Positions 1 through 10,712 are shown, numbered from the stretch's first letter. The stretch: 64,000 nucleotides of DNA from Malus domestica (GCF_042453785.1 NC_091672.1:6094501-6158500); one strand, 5' to 3'. The notes: generated by a model not told the origin, from the letters alone. A program made the numbers and translations.

Positions 1-1
1 G

Positions 2-1778
2 CATCCAACATATAAGCAGGCAGCAAAACAACGAGGTTTATTAGAAAGAGATGACAGTATTCGACAATGTTTGCTAGAGGCCTCCACAATTCAGATGTCG
101 TCAGCTTTAAGAAGATTATTTGCCACCATATTGGTATATTGTGCACCAATTGGTGTTCGAGGGTTATGGGATGAGTTCTATCCATTCATGATAGAAGATT
201 ATGTTTCCACGACTAACATAACTTCCACACTTGCTACCAACAGACACTTGCGTGAGTTGAACACACTTTTGGTTCAATTTAATAAAAGTATAAACGAGTT
301 TGATTTGCCACAAATGACAAGAGGAATTTAATCAAGTTCAAGAATGACAAGATGTATTGAAGATGAAATATCCATAGGTATTCCACAACAAGATCTTGAT
401 GCAATCAAACGCTTAAATGATGACCAAAGAAGTGCGTTTCACACAATAATGGGTGCAATTCAACGATCAAAGAATGTAACATTTTTTGTGGATGGTCCTA
501 GTGGAACTGGAAAAACTTACCTATATCGCGCATTGTTAGTAGGCTTGAGAAGGTTGGGGTACATAGTATTAGCAACAACATCATCTGGAATAGCAACTAC
601 AATATTACCTGGTGGGAAGACAGCAAGTTCTAAATTCAAGATACCACTTAGTCTCGATGCATCATCGATGTGTTCGATTAGTAAGCAATCTGATTTCGCA
701 AAGCTAATACAAAAGACAAAGGTAATTATCTAGGATGAAGCAACAATGACGCATCGTCATGCATTTAAATCACTTGATTGAACGTTCAGAGACTTGACAG
801 ATATTGACTTACCATTTGGGGGGAAGATAATGATATTTGGGGGGAGACTTTCAACAAGTTCTTCCTATTATCCGGAAAGGAACCAAGTCCAAACTAATCC
901 AAGCCAGTGTCGTTAAAGCATCATTTTGGTCATAGGTAAAGATTTTAAAACTCAGACAAAACATGAGATCTATAAATGATCGTGAATTTTCAGAATTTTT
1001 ACTTCGTGTTAGTGATGGGAATGAAGATGTTATTATGGATGATATGGTAAAACTGCCTGAATGCATAGTGATATCATGGGAGAGTGAGCATTCCATTAAT
1101 CAATTAATTTCCAAAATCTTCCCTGACTTAGAGGATCATATAAATGATGCAACATACATGGTGGAAAGGGCAGTGGTAACTCCTACAAATGAAGACGTTG
1201 ATATGTTGAATGAAAAGATAATCAATATGTTTCCAGGTTTAGAAGAGACAATGTATTCATTTGATTCAGTTGAGGATAACACAAGGAATTTGTATCAGCT
1301 AGAGTTCTTGAATTCAATCTCACTTGGTGGTTTGTCTCCACACAAATTAACTCTGAAAAGAGGTGCTCCAATCATAGTTTTAAGAAATATTGATCCGAAA
1401 TTGGGATTGTGTAATGGTACAAGATTATTGTGTCATGGTTCTTACCGAAATCTTATTGATGCTGAAATTCTAACTGGACAATTTGTTGGATCCAGAGTTT
1501 TCTTACCAAGAATTTCTCTTAAAAGTACTGATACTGCTGGACTTCCATTTGAACTTACAAGAAAGCAGTTTCCAATGAAACTAAGTTTCTCTATCACTAT
1601 AAACAAATCCCAAGGTCAAACAATACCGCATGTAGGCATTTACCTTCCAGATCACGTCTTCAGTCATGGACAATTGTATATGGCTTTATCGAGGGGGAGT
1701 CTCAAAATTAAGCACAACTGTGTTAGTAAAAAATGGCTCTATAGTAGGCCAAGAAGGTGCATTTTACACGGAATGTAG
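2..1778 (+). pseudogene. Helitron PIF1-like helicase, C-terminal part, multiply disrupted
   Basis: The translation matches the PIF1-type superfamily 1 helicase half of a plant Helitron RepHel protein, which unwinds DNA during rolling-circle transposition. Visible blocks are SALRRLFATILVYC (about 100-150), the Walker A motif GPSGTGKT (494-517), the Walker B context VII-stop-DEA (722-742), FGGKIMIFGG (816-842), SINDREFSEFLLRVSDGNED (966-1025) and the late helicase block INKSQGQTIPHVGIYLPDHVFSHGQLYMALSRG (1600-1698). It is dead. In-frame stops lie at 329-331, 731-733 (position of a conserved Trp), 779-781 (conserved Arg) and 933-935 (conserved Gln). Frameshifts sit at a G run near 836-846 and another near 1693-1698. 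Several stops fit C-to-T or G-to-A transitions, as expected of a methylated, silenced element. The Rep (HUH) domain would lie upstream, outside the window. Confidence 0.9.
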
Positions 1779-2140
1779 TATACAAAGAAGTCTTGCTTCA
1801 TTCCAGCTAATTATGGCGATTTCCAGTAGGTAACAACATTATTAACGATAACCTTTTAGTATGCATTTCTCACTTATCAATTAACTCTTTTTATTTGATT
1901 TTTAATTTTCTCACTATCTTTTGTAGATAGGCAATGAAAATTTGGAGCCTCAATCATGAATAAAGGGGTGGAAATTGCAGCATTGATGTCAATATGTAAA
2001 CTTTCTTTTCAAAAGAAACAGTGACATATAGACTTCATGGGCATTGTGAATAATGTACATGTTGTGATGTAGGTTTTGTATTTTGGACATTTAAGTTGTT
2101 TTGTATTTTGCTACGAGTACGTAAGGTTTTCAACTACTTT

Positions 2141-2258
2141 TTACCATGCAAGTCCTAAAAAGTTGTTATGTTTGACAATTGCATGAATAACATTTAAATC
2201 ATTATGTTATGCAAAGTGAAAATGAAAAATATGACAACTTTTTAGGACTTGCATGGTA
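2141..2258. repeat. 28-bp inverted repeat inside the Helitron 3' region
   Basis: The left arm (2141-2168) begins TTACCATGCAAGTCCTAAAA. The right arm (2231-2258) is its reverse complement, near-perfect over 27-28 bases. The loop is about 62 bp and AT-rich. This could be a nested small foldback element or a structural part of the Helitron tail. Confidence 0.8.
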
Positions 2259-2342
2259 AAGAAAAAGTTCATCTTTGCACAATACATTTAAAATATATCT
2301 TGACAATTACAATGGAAAAAAATTAACGCAATACAGCTTCAG

Positions 2343-2408
2343 GGGCGCATAGCGCCCATGTTGCAAAAATACCTCTCGCACGCACATTAGTGCGTGCTGA
2401 GAGGCTAG
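2343..2408 (+). other. Helitron 3' terminal hairpins and CTAG end
   Basis: The first small hairpin is GGGCGC-ATA-GCGCCC (2343-2357). The second is the terminal one, with left arm GCACGCAC (2378-2385), loop ATTA and right arm GTGCGTGC (2390-2397). It is extended by outer arms CCTCT (2372-2376) and AGAGG (2400-2404). CTAG at 2405-2408 closes the element. Confidence 0.85.
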
Positions 2409-2912
2409 TCTGTATGTAAAGCCCATCCTCATTTTTTTGGGGCTGGATTACATCTTTTGTTTTGTCTTGTAGTTTGACCCAATTTGTATGGACTCTATTT
2501 TTTTTATATGTTATACATTTTTGTTGTTCAACAGTATGCTGAAAGGTGGAAGGGAAAAATAACTCTGTTTGCCTCGTGTAGCTAGTGTCGTTATGTGAAA
2601 ACAGACCTTTTGCAAGGAATTATTTTAATGGGTTTGTGTTTGTTCTTGGATTAATGCAGAAGAAGAACGGTGGCGGCAACAAAATGGAGGCGCGAACACC
2701 CTCATCACTGTCATCCTTAAGGTGGTCAAATGTGTCAAAACTTTTGGAGGTACAATAATATATCCTTCAAAACCCTTTGCTTAATTATTGCATAATAAAT
2801 TCTCAAGGTTGAGCTGCAACTAGTGACTTAGAGAGAAAAGTGGTACTGAGAAAGAGCGATCTGAGTGGTGGAGGAATTGAGTTAGTATAATAGAAGAAGA
2901 AGCAAAGAAAAA
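2409..2912. other. Host sequence between Helitron end and ANTH relic, no clear gene
   Basis: A short purine-rich, more GC-rich stretch at about 2659-2752 follows a TGCAG acceptor-like site and could be a degraded exon. It matches nothing I recognise. The rest is T-rich. Confidence 0.5.
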
Positions 2913-3002
2913 ATGGGGACGCTTTAGATGTGGAGGAAAGCCTACGACGCTCTCAAAGACTCCACCAAAGTCGGCCTTGCGCACATCAACAGTGATTACA
3001 AT
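2913..3002 (+). pseudogene. First exon of an AP180/ANTH clathrin-assembly protein gene, relic
   Basis: Bases 2913-3002 read MGTL-stop-MWRKAYDALKDSTKVGLAHINSDYN and end at a GT. This is the conserved N-terminus of plant putative clathrin assembly proteins of the CALM/AP180 type, which bind PIP2 through the ANTH domain and recruit clathrin at the plasma membrane or trans-Golgi. The family usually reads MGTLQ followed by (T/S)WRKAYGALKDSTKVGL, so the TAG at 2925-2927 is a CAG-to-TAG change. The exon ends at the position normal for the family (after NSDY-N), but no second ANTH exon follows. A MITE begins about 25 bp later. It is a gene fragment, not a working gene. Confidence 0.75.
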
Positions 3003-3025
3003 GTACAATTTCCTTTCCCTTTTGT

Positions 3026-3178
3026 TTACTTTAACGAAAATCTCCTTATACTGTTCACTTTAACGAAAAACCACATTTTTATACTAAAAAGTCAATCATA
3101 GTACTATTCACTTTACCCTTTAGTTTGTCATTATCGTTAAAACTCAAAGTTTTCAAGTCATTTTCATTAGTTTTCCTT
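3026..3178 (+). mobile_element. MITE, ACTTTAACGAAAA family, copy 1
   Basis: This is one of four related elements of about 130-155 bp in the window. It runs from TTACTTTAACGAAAA through CACTAAAAAGTCAATC-like and TTTACCCTTT blocks to CATTTTCATTAGTTTTCCTT. The others are at 16965-17091, 19489-19642 and 44035-44188. Two of them carry exact 9-bp target duplications. Here the flanks CCTTTTGTT and CCTTTTATT match in 8 of 9 bases. Confidence 0.75.
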
Positions 3179-4355
3179 TTATTTAATCAATTAGAAGCGA
3201 AACAAAAATTGAATGTGGGATTCAAACCTCTACATCTCTGCTTTTGCAAACGGAGCAGAACGTTTATACAGAGGAAGTAAACCGTCAATCAAAACTTCAA
3301 AGTCTTGGCAAGGTCATATGAAGAAACACAATAGAATTTGTTAAGTGTTAACAAATTCTATTATCTAAACTACATATTAATAGAACTCACTTTGTCAACA
3401 AAAAACCAATGAAATTACAATTACAATTTTTAATACATAACTGGAAAAAAATGTGAGAAAAGAAAAAAATGAGGCATTAAAGTAATTTCAAACCAATAAC
3501 TTTTTGCTGTTTTTTTTTCTATACCTCACAGCCATGTCATCTAATCACTACCCTCTAAACTCACTCTATTTCTCTTTCTCTTTCTCTTTCCTTAATTGCC
3601 GACACTTTCTTTCTTTTTGATACCTGTATAACTCCTACCAAAAAATAAATAAATAAATAAAAATAAAAAACAATATTTGAAAAAAATGAAAAATAAAAAT
3701 TATATTTTTCATGGAGGATGTGACCTTTGCTAGTGTTGCTTAATTGTACTGTTAACAAGATGATTCGATTTATATTCACGTGATGGGAATAATTTTCTGA
3801 GTTCTATGACTTACTGCAAGGCTATCTTCTATTGGTGCATTTCCGTTTATTTAATTCTAGTTTAGTACAAAGTTTTTGGCTTATTTTGGTATATATGTAG
3901 TATTTAATTAATTGATTTCATGCATGGTTTGCCCTATTTTGGTCCATGTTATTGCAGTCTTAATTAGGTTAAAAATGCAATTGTGTAAATTCTATTGAAA
4001 TTCTATAATATCAATTAGCTAGTGTTCTAATTCCGTTTATTTAACCAAGCAAGAAAATAGAAACCGACAACAAACTATGGTTTAGATATAATCCATATAT
4101 AATGAAGATTATATTATCTTCCTTACTACGACTTAATCTATATATAGGATGACACAATCAAGCAAAAAAAAACAAACTGACGATAAAGTTTGAAGTATTT
4201 AGATCTTAATTTATTTTCATTAATTAATCATCTTACTAATTGACAATTCCAACTTTTGCAATGAGGATAAGCGTGTTGGAAATTTTGAGTAGAAATTTCA
4301 TTGTTCTACATTGGTCATTACCAAATGGTTCTTTCATTTTATAAGGCTTTGTCCC
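3179..4355. other. AT-rich intergenic sequence
   Basis: No gene is supported. There are T- and A-rich runs, a CTTTCT pyrimidine tract (3570-3590) and an AAATAAATAAATAA run (about 3645-3665). The open frames are short and lack codon structure. Confidence 0.6.
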
Positions 4356-4358
4356 TTA

Positions 4359-5470
4359 GACCATCTCCAACCGTTGGGCTAAAAGCCAAATTTTTTAGCC
4401 CAGAAACAATTTTTCTGCTTCAACCCTTCTGACCTAAAATTTTAGTCCAGGATTATTAAAGAATGAATGTAGGCTATTTTTTTTATTAAATTAATTTTTT
4501 TAAACAAATATATAGACTATCGTAAATTAATTTTATGAATATTTTAATCTAAAAATATTTAAATTCTGATAAATATTGAAAAATCACTAAATTTTCCACA
4601 AATCAAGCCTTCAACTTTCACCAATCTTTCAACACTGGGCTAACTTTCAATTCACCAACCGTTCAACTTTCATCAATCATCCTCTATATAAACATATGTC
4701 CAATATTAGTTGATCACACAAAGCAACATCTTCATCACAGGTCCAATATTAATTGATCACACAAAGCAACATCTTCGCTAACAGAAACTCATGCCAAGCA
4801 TAAAGCAACATCTTCCGCACAAGTCCAATTATGACCTCTAATATGCTCTCTTGCCATGTTGAACAATTTGGAAATGGAAAGAAATGGTAGAAAGATAAAG
4901 TGGAAGAATTGTAGGAGAAATTTGAGTTTTGTGTGGATGTTTGAACAAATACATAGGTATTTATAGAGTTTTTGGGTGAATTTTGAGTTAAATAACTTTT
5001 TTTTAATTATTTTAACCGTTGGATTTAAATTTGGGCCGTTGGATCTTTCTTTTTTATCGTTAGATTTGATTATATTCGATCTCAGCCGTTGAATTCAATG
5101 TATTTTAAAATAACATATTCTAAAAAAATGAAATTTGAATTAGGATCGTTGGATCAACCAACGGTCCTTAAAGCCCAGCCCTTGGATGTGAATTATAGCC
5201 GTTGGGAACAATTGGGCGGCCGACACATGGCCTGACAGCGGGGCCCACCCTGTCGGGAAACCCTTACAAGCCCACCGTGTGGGGAGCGTTGGCTTGTGGG
5301 CAGGCCGAGACTGGTCCAAGTGCCAGCGAGTCCACTCGCATTGGAGGGGTATTTGGCCCAGCTTTAGCATTTGGCTTTTAGCCTAATGTTTTAGCTTGGG
5401 TTAGGTGGTGTTTGAGGGGGGGGGGAATAAATGGGGAAATTTGGCTTTTAGCCCATTGTTGGAGATGCTC
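4359..5470. mobile_element. 1.1-kb non-autonomous TIR DNA transposon
   Basis: Terminal inverted repeats of about 35 bp face each other. The left end (4359) begins GACCATCTCCAACCGTTGGG, and the right end read inward begins GAGCATCTCCAACAATGGG. Both continue into CTAAAAGCCAAATTT. The flanks are TTA (4356-4358) and TTA (5471-5473), consistent with a 3-bp target duplication. No transposase is encoded. The interior carries a TATA-like CTATATAAACATATG (about 4683-4697), a 43-bp direct repeat and several GCCGTTGGATC-like motifs. The superfamily is unsettled: TTA suggests PIF/Harbinger, but the TIR is not the usual one. Confidence 0.75.
4698..4780 (+). repeat. 43-bp tandem direct repeat within the TIR element
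   Basis: GTCCAATATTAGTTGATCAC begins at 4698 and recurs at 4741 with one change near its start. Both copies run on into ACAAAGCAACATCTTC. A partial third echo (AAAGCAACATCTTC) lies at about 4802. Confidence 0.8.
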
Positions 5471-5747
5471 TTATAGAAAGTGATTGGAGTGATGGACTAT
5501 AGAGAATAAAATTGGGTTCAACCTTGGGGTAGTCAAGAAGGACTCGACATAGTCGTGAAGGGCGGCCAAGGCGCGCAGGTCGGCTAGGCAAGGGATGCCG
5601 AATACGTAGTATGCCATACGCTGGGCACCAGTTAGGCCGATGCCAAGAGCGTCCTTGGCGAGCTGATCCGTTTCATAGGATGGCGATCCGAATGTTGGTA
5701 TTAGGTGGGAGAGGAATGCAAAGAGGAAGATAAGAGAGAGGAGAAAT
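5471..5747 (-). pseudogene. Unrecognised gene relic trapped between two transposon insertions
   Basis: The minus strand is open for about 92 codons from the Copia LTR edge (5747) to a stop at 5473-5471, without an ATG. The central part, about 5520-5690, is GC-rich and protein-like, unlike its surroundings. It reads FGSPSYETDQLAKDALGIGL followed by TGAQRMAYYVFGIPCLADL and RALAALHDYVESF. It is preceded by a hydrophobic run, FLLSLIFLFAFLSHLI, that looks like a signal peptide. I do not recognise the family. The Copia element appears to have cut it just at or before the signal peptide, and the 1.1-kb TIR element abuts the other end. Confidence 0.45.
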
Positions 5748-6143
5748 TGTTGATGTGTAACCCTTGAGCTGATATCTTGAAGCTAAAGTTACAAATTTTG
5801 AATTCCTTTTATGTGATTTAATTTTTTAATGTAATCTGAGCCATTGGATCATAGTCCAAGTGGTCTCTTCTCTAGCATAGGATCTAAGTGATAGAATAAG
5901 ACAAGTGGCATCATCTCATAGGATGATAGCAATGAATGGTTAAGATTGTATTGTGTATTGGTGAGTGAAGGATCTCCCTTCCTCTACATACATAACGGTT
6001 ACAAAATGTATTTTTTGTTACAGAGTGAAAATCCAAAAGACATTTTCCATCACCTTCTCTCTAAACACCATTGTTGTCTTATTCTTCAAACTCTAACATA
6101 GAGAACTCCATTGAAATACATATCAAAAACACAAACTCTAATA
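5748..6143 (+). repeat. Copia 5' LTR
   Basis: 396 bp, starting TGTTGATGTGTAACCC and ending CAAACTCTAATA. It is nearly identical to 10316-10712. It would supply the promoter in the 5' position. Confidence 0.93.
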
Positions 6144-6156
6144 TGGCCTCAGAGCC
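6144..6156 (+). other. Copia primer-binding site
   Basis: TGGCCTCAGAGCC directly follows the 5' LTR. The common plant Copia site complementary to initiator tRNA-Met begins TGGTATCAGAGC, so this one carries two changes. Confidence 0.8.
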
Positions 6157-6265
6157 AGGTTCTGTTATCTAAACTGGGCGTAAATCTGTGAAAAGAAAAC
6201 TGGAATCGATTCGAGCTGTAATCGAGCTCATTCGACGATCGAGGTGGTGTGATTTCTTAAATCCG

Positions 6266-7314
6266 ATGTCTAACATGGCAGGATCGGGCATCGCTGAGCT
6301 TCGCATGCCAGTTTTCAATAGAGAAAATTATGAGTTCTGGAGTATTCGAATGAAAACCATTCTGAAATCTCATGGGTTGTGGGATCTCGTTGAAAATGGG
6401 TTCGATGCTTTAGATCCAAAGAAGGAGAAGAAAAAGATAGAATAGATCGAGGTCACTGAAGTGGAGAAGCCAACGCTAGCTGAAATCCTAATGAAGGATG
6501 CTCGCGCACTTGGGTTGATCCAAGGTGTTGTCTCAGATCAAATTTTCCCCAGAATTGTGAACGAATAGACTTCAAAGGGTGTTTGGGACATTCTGAAGCA
6601 AGAGTTCAGAGGAGATAAACAAGTAAGGAGCGTAAAATTGCAAGGTTTGCGTCGAGAATTTGAATACACTCGTATGAAAGATAGTGAATCCTTATCTGTA
6701 TATCTTACTAGATTGTTTGATATAATGAATCAAATGAAGAGTTATGGTGAGGATCTGTCTAAAGAGAGAGAGTTGTGCAAAAATTGTTGATTAGTTTGCC
6801 TAGATCATATGACTCTATTTGCTCCGTAATTGAACACTCTAAGGACCTTGAAACTCTTGAGGTTCAAGAGGAAGTTGCTTCTCTAAAAAGCTTTGAACTC
6901 AGATTGAATAGACATGCTGAAAACTGTACAGAACGAGTTTTTGCTAATCTAAATGTTGGAGGTAAAAACCCTAAGAGAGTAGGTTATTCTGGAAATCAAA
7001 AATTTCAGAAAAACTAGAAATCCAAAGGAAAGAAAAGGGATAATAAGCCCAATTTTATTCACAAACCAAATGTATCTAATGATGGAAACAAAACAGCTTG
7101 TAGACACTGTGATAAATTGCATTATGGCAAATGTTGGTTTGAAGGGAAGCCTAGATGCACAGGTTGTGGGAAACTTGGGCATGTGTTCAGAGACTGCCAT
7201 GGAAATAAAAATATACATAAGGTGACAAATGTGAAGGTGAATCACTCATGGTACATTGATAATGGTTGTAGTAATCACATGACAGGTGATGAAAGGTTAC
7301 TAATCAACATTTAA
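6266..7314 (+). pseudogene. Copia gag (UBN2-type capsid, zinc knuckle) and protease start
   Basis: From ATG 6266 (or 6275) the product starts with MAGSGIAELRMPVFNRENYEFW, the N-terminus of a UBN2-type Copia Gag. It continues through LIQGVVSDQIFPRIVNE and LQGLRREFEYTRMKDSESLS to a CCHC zinc knuckle CTGCGKLGHVFRDC (7137-7178), which binds RNA in the virus-like particle. A protease block WYIDNGCSNHMTG follows (7249-7287). The family active site is D-S/T-G, but here it is D-N-G, so the protease triad is altered. Stops lie at 6443-6445, about 6566-6568, 7015-7017 and 7312-7314. One base is missing near 6775, which shifts the frame. Confidence 0.9.
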
Positions 7315-10300
7315 AGGAATCTGACTTCCAGGGTGAAGATGGGAACTAGAGAAATTGTTCAGGTTGCAAGAAGGGGAACTCTTGTGATAAAGACCAAATT
7401 GGGAAGAAAGCACATTCAAGAAGTGATGCTTGTTCCTAAACTTGAAGAGAATCTGCTAAGTGTTGGACAGATGATGGAGCACGGGTACTATCTAGTGTTT
7501 GGAGGAAATGTGGTGAATATCTTCGATGGTTGGTCACTGGACAATCTTGTTGTTAGAGTGCAGATGACAAACAACAGGTGTTTTCCTCTTACAATGATGC
7601 CTACAAATCAGTTGGCCTTGAAAGCAAATGTGATACACTGTATGCAGATATGGCACAAACGTTTGGCGCATCTAAATAACAGAAGCATCAAAATGCTTGA
7701 AGATCAAGAAATGGTTCATGGATTGCCTCATTTGGAGAAAACCTATATTGTGTGTGAAGATTGCATGCTAGGAAAGCAACACAGAGAGTCTTTTCCATCA
7801 AAATCAACTTGGAGAGCTAAACTTCCATTGGAATTGGTTCACACAGATATCTGTGGACCAATGCAAACTGAATCTATCTCTGGAAATAAGTACTTTTTGT
7901 TGTTCACTGATGATTGTACCAGGATGTCATGGGTATATTTTCTCAGGAACAAGTCAAGTGCATTTGATTGTTTCAAGAAGTTTAAAGCAATGACAGAGTT
8001 GCAGTGTGGATATAAGGTGAAATGTCTAAGGGGTGATCGGGGTGGAGAGTTCTTATCAACCGAATTTGACAAGTACTGCAATGAACTTGGAATTCAGAGG
8101 CAATTAACCATGGCATATTCTCCTCAACATAATGGAGTAGCTGAGAGAAAGAATATGACTGTGGTGGAAACGGCAAAGTCTATGATGCATGAAAAGGGTC
8201 TTTCTTATGCATTTGGGGCAGAGGCTGTGAACACTGCAGTCTACATACTTAATATATGTCCCTCAAAGTCTCTCAAGAATATAACTCCATTTGAAGCATA
8301 CACTGGTAGAAAACCAGGTATTGCACATTTGAAGATTTTTGGGTCACTATACTATGTGTACATCCCCTCAACACTAAGGCATAAGCTTGAAGAAAATAGT
8401 CGCAAATGTATTTTTGTAGGCTATGGAGTCTGTGAAAAAGGGTACAGGGTGTTTGATCCGAGCTCCAGTAAGATCATCTTGTCTAGAGATGTACTCTTTG
8501 ATGAGAATGCTTCATGGGAGTGGGAGAACACTGATAAGAGTGAAATACAAGTCCCCATGATTGCTGAGAATCAAATGGCAGATTGTAGTGAAAAACAGAA
8601 ACAAGTTGAAGTATGTGAACCAAGTCAACTATTGGATACATCAACTCAAGTGGAGGATGTTATTATACCACTAAGTAAGAATGCTTTTGAAAGCTCTCAA
8701 GCAACTGACCACACACCACATAAATGGAAAAGTATCGATGAGATCATGGCTCAGTGTAACATGTGTATTGTAGAACCTGAAAACTATGAAGAAGCTACTC
8801 TAGATGAGTCATGGAAAAATGCAATGAAATCTGAGCTTGAAATGATTGAGAAGAACAACACATGAGAGCTAGTTGATAGACCATTTGACAAGCCAATCAT
8901 TGGTGTTAAGTTGGTTTATAAAACCAAGCTGAACCTTGATGGATCAGTGCAGAAGAACAAGGCCAGACTGGTGGCAAAAGGTTATTCCCAAAAGCCTGGG
9001 ATAGACTACAATGAAACATTCGCTCCAGTTGCAAGATTGGATACTATTAGGACCTTGTTAGCATTTGTTGCATAGAAGGAATGGAATCTATATCAGTTGG
9101 ATGTAAAGTCTGCTTTTCTGAATGGAGTTTTGAAGGATGAGGTTTATGTTGAGCAGCCACAAGGTTTCGTGAAAGAGAGTGAAGAAACCAAGGTGTATAA
9201 GTTGAACAAGGCTCTGTATGGGTTGAAGTAAGCTCCAAGAGCCTGGTATGATGAGATAGATTCCTATTTTAGCAAGGCAGGTTTCAAAAAGAGCTCTAGT
9301 GAAGCAACACTTTATGTCAAAACTAGTGAAGCTTCAGGTATCATTATTGTTTCACTCTGTGTGGATGATATTGTATATACTGGAAGCTGTCCAGAACTAC
9401 TTGAAGAGTTCAAGAATGACATGATGCAGCATTATGAGATGACTAATCTGGGGTTACTTCATCATTTTCTTGGCATGGGAGTAGTACAAACAGATAAAAA
9501 CATTTTTATCCACCAGAGGAAATATGCAATGAAGCTTATTGAGAAATTTGGGATGAAAGATTGCAAATTAGTGGCAACACCACTAGCTGTGAATGAGAAG
9601 TTATGCAAGATAGATGGTAGTGAAGCAACAAATGAAAGTGAAATAGACAGGTTGTAGGTTGCTTGTTATACTTGACTGTTACAAGGCCGGATATAATGTT
9701 TGCTTCTAGTTTACTTGCTAGATTCATGCATAACCCCACAAAGAAACACATGGGAACATCCAAAAGGGTGTTGAGATATATTCAGGGCACTCTTGATTTT
9801 GGAATTGAATTTGTGAAAAGGAAGACAACTACTCTAATAGGGTATTGTGACAATGACTGGGCAGGAAGTGAGGATGACATGAGAAGCACTTCAGGATATG
9901 CATTTACACTAGGATCCGGTATGTTTTCATGGGCATCAATCAAACAAAACACAGTGGCATTGTCCACTGCAGAAGCAGAATATGTCAATGCTGCAGAAGC
10001 AACATCACAGGCTAAATGGCTAAGGTTTGTACTTGAAGATTTTGGAGATGAGCAAGTAGAAGGCACACCAATCTTGTGTGATAACACTTCTGCCATAGCA
10101 ATGGCAAAGAATCCAGTTCTTCACCAGAGAACTAGGCACATCAGTCGGAAATTTCATTTCATCAGGGAAGCTATCCAAGCAAAGGAGATTGAACTTGTTT
10201 ACTGCAAAACAGAAGACCAGATTGCAAATATACTAACCAAGGCTTTGTCAAAGGATCGATTTGTTTATCTAAGAGAACTACTTGGTGTGAAATCAGCTAA

Positions 10301-10328
10301 AGGGTTAGAAGGGAGTGTTGATGTGTAA
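7315..10328 (+). pseudogene. Copia pol: integrase, reverse transcriptase, RNase H (disrupted)
   Basis: The first 510 codons (7333-8865) hold the pre-integrase region (IWHKRLAHLN, CEDCMLGKQHRESF), then the integrase DDE core: HTDICGP, LRGDRGGEF and NGVAERKN, with catalytic D, D and E present. RT follows (8866-9657): [37 protein letters not shown] and CVDDIVYTG. The RT catalytic box is normally YVDD, so Y is replaced by C. RNase H (9663-10328) shows GYCDNDWAGSEDDMRSTSGY, STAEAEYV and CDNTSAI. Stops are at 8863-8865 (usual Trp), 9073-9075 and 9229-9231 (usual Gln in GLKQAPRAW). A one-base deletion near 9655 separates RT from RNase H. It cannot make a full polyprotein. Confidence 0.93.
10301..10315 (+). 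other. Copia polypurine tract
   Basis: AGGGTTAGAAGGGAG lies immediately upstream of the 3' LTR, where plus-strand DNA synthesis is primed. Confidence 0.75.
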
Positions 10329-10712
10329 CCCTTGAGCTGATATCTTGAATCTAAAGTTACAAATTTTGAATTTCCTTTTATGTGATTTAATTTTCTGATG
10401 TAATCTGAACCATTGGATCATAGTCCAAGTGGTCTCTTCTCTAGCATAGGATCTAAGTGATAGAATAAGACAAGTGGCATCATCTCATAGGATGATAGCA
10501 ATGAATGGTTAAGATTGTATTGTGTATTGGTGAGTGAAGGATCTCCCTTCCTCTACATATATAACGGTTACAAAATGTATTTTTTGTTGCAGAGTGAAAA
10601 TCCAAGAGACATTTTCCATCACCTTCTCTCTATACACCATTGTTGTCTTGTTCTTCAAACTCTAACACAGAGAACTCCATTGAAATACATATCAAAAACA
10701 CAAACTCTAATA
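10316..10712 (+). repeat. Copia 3' LTR
   Basis: 397 bp, matching the 5' LTR with about 10 substitutions and one inserted T. It starts TGTTGATGTG and ends CTCTAATA. Confidence 0.93.

Larger units (their letters stand above)
1..2408 (+). mobile_element. Helitron, 5' part outside the window, 3' terminus present
   Basis: The window opens inside a rolling-circle transposon. Bases 2-1778 are a decayed Helitron helicase. The 3' end shows the Helitron signature: a GC-rich hairpin followed a few bases later by CTAG (2405-2408) and then a T, as expected for insertion between A and T. Helitrons have no terminal inverted repeats and make no target-site duplication, so the 3' hairpin plus CTRR is the diagnostic feature. 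The 5' TC terminus lies left of base 1, so full length is unknown. About 600 bp of non-coding sequence separates the helicase remnant from the terminus, including a 28-bp inverted repeat at 2141-2258. Confidence 0.85.
5748..10712 (+). mobile_element. Ty1/Copia LTR retrotransposon, structurally complete but coding-dead
   Basis: The two LTRs (5748-6143 and 10316-10712) begin TGTTGATGTG and end CTCTAATA. A primer-binding site for initiator tRNA-Met follows the 5' LTR, and a purine tract precedes the 3' LTR. Flanking GAAAT (5743-5747) and GAAAC (10713-10717) look like a 5-bp target duplication with one change. Order inside is gag, protease, integrase, reverse transcriptase, RNase H, with integrase before RT as in Copia. 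By eye the LTRs differ at about 10 substitutions and one indel in about 396 bp (about 2.5%), so insertion is fairly recent. The internal frames are nevertheless broken by at least seven stops and two frameshifts. Confidence 0.95.

Noticed and set aside
5140..5370. Open frame inside the 1.1-kb TIR element
   Set aside because: No transposase or other motif; the GC-rich patch lacks stops by composition.
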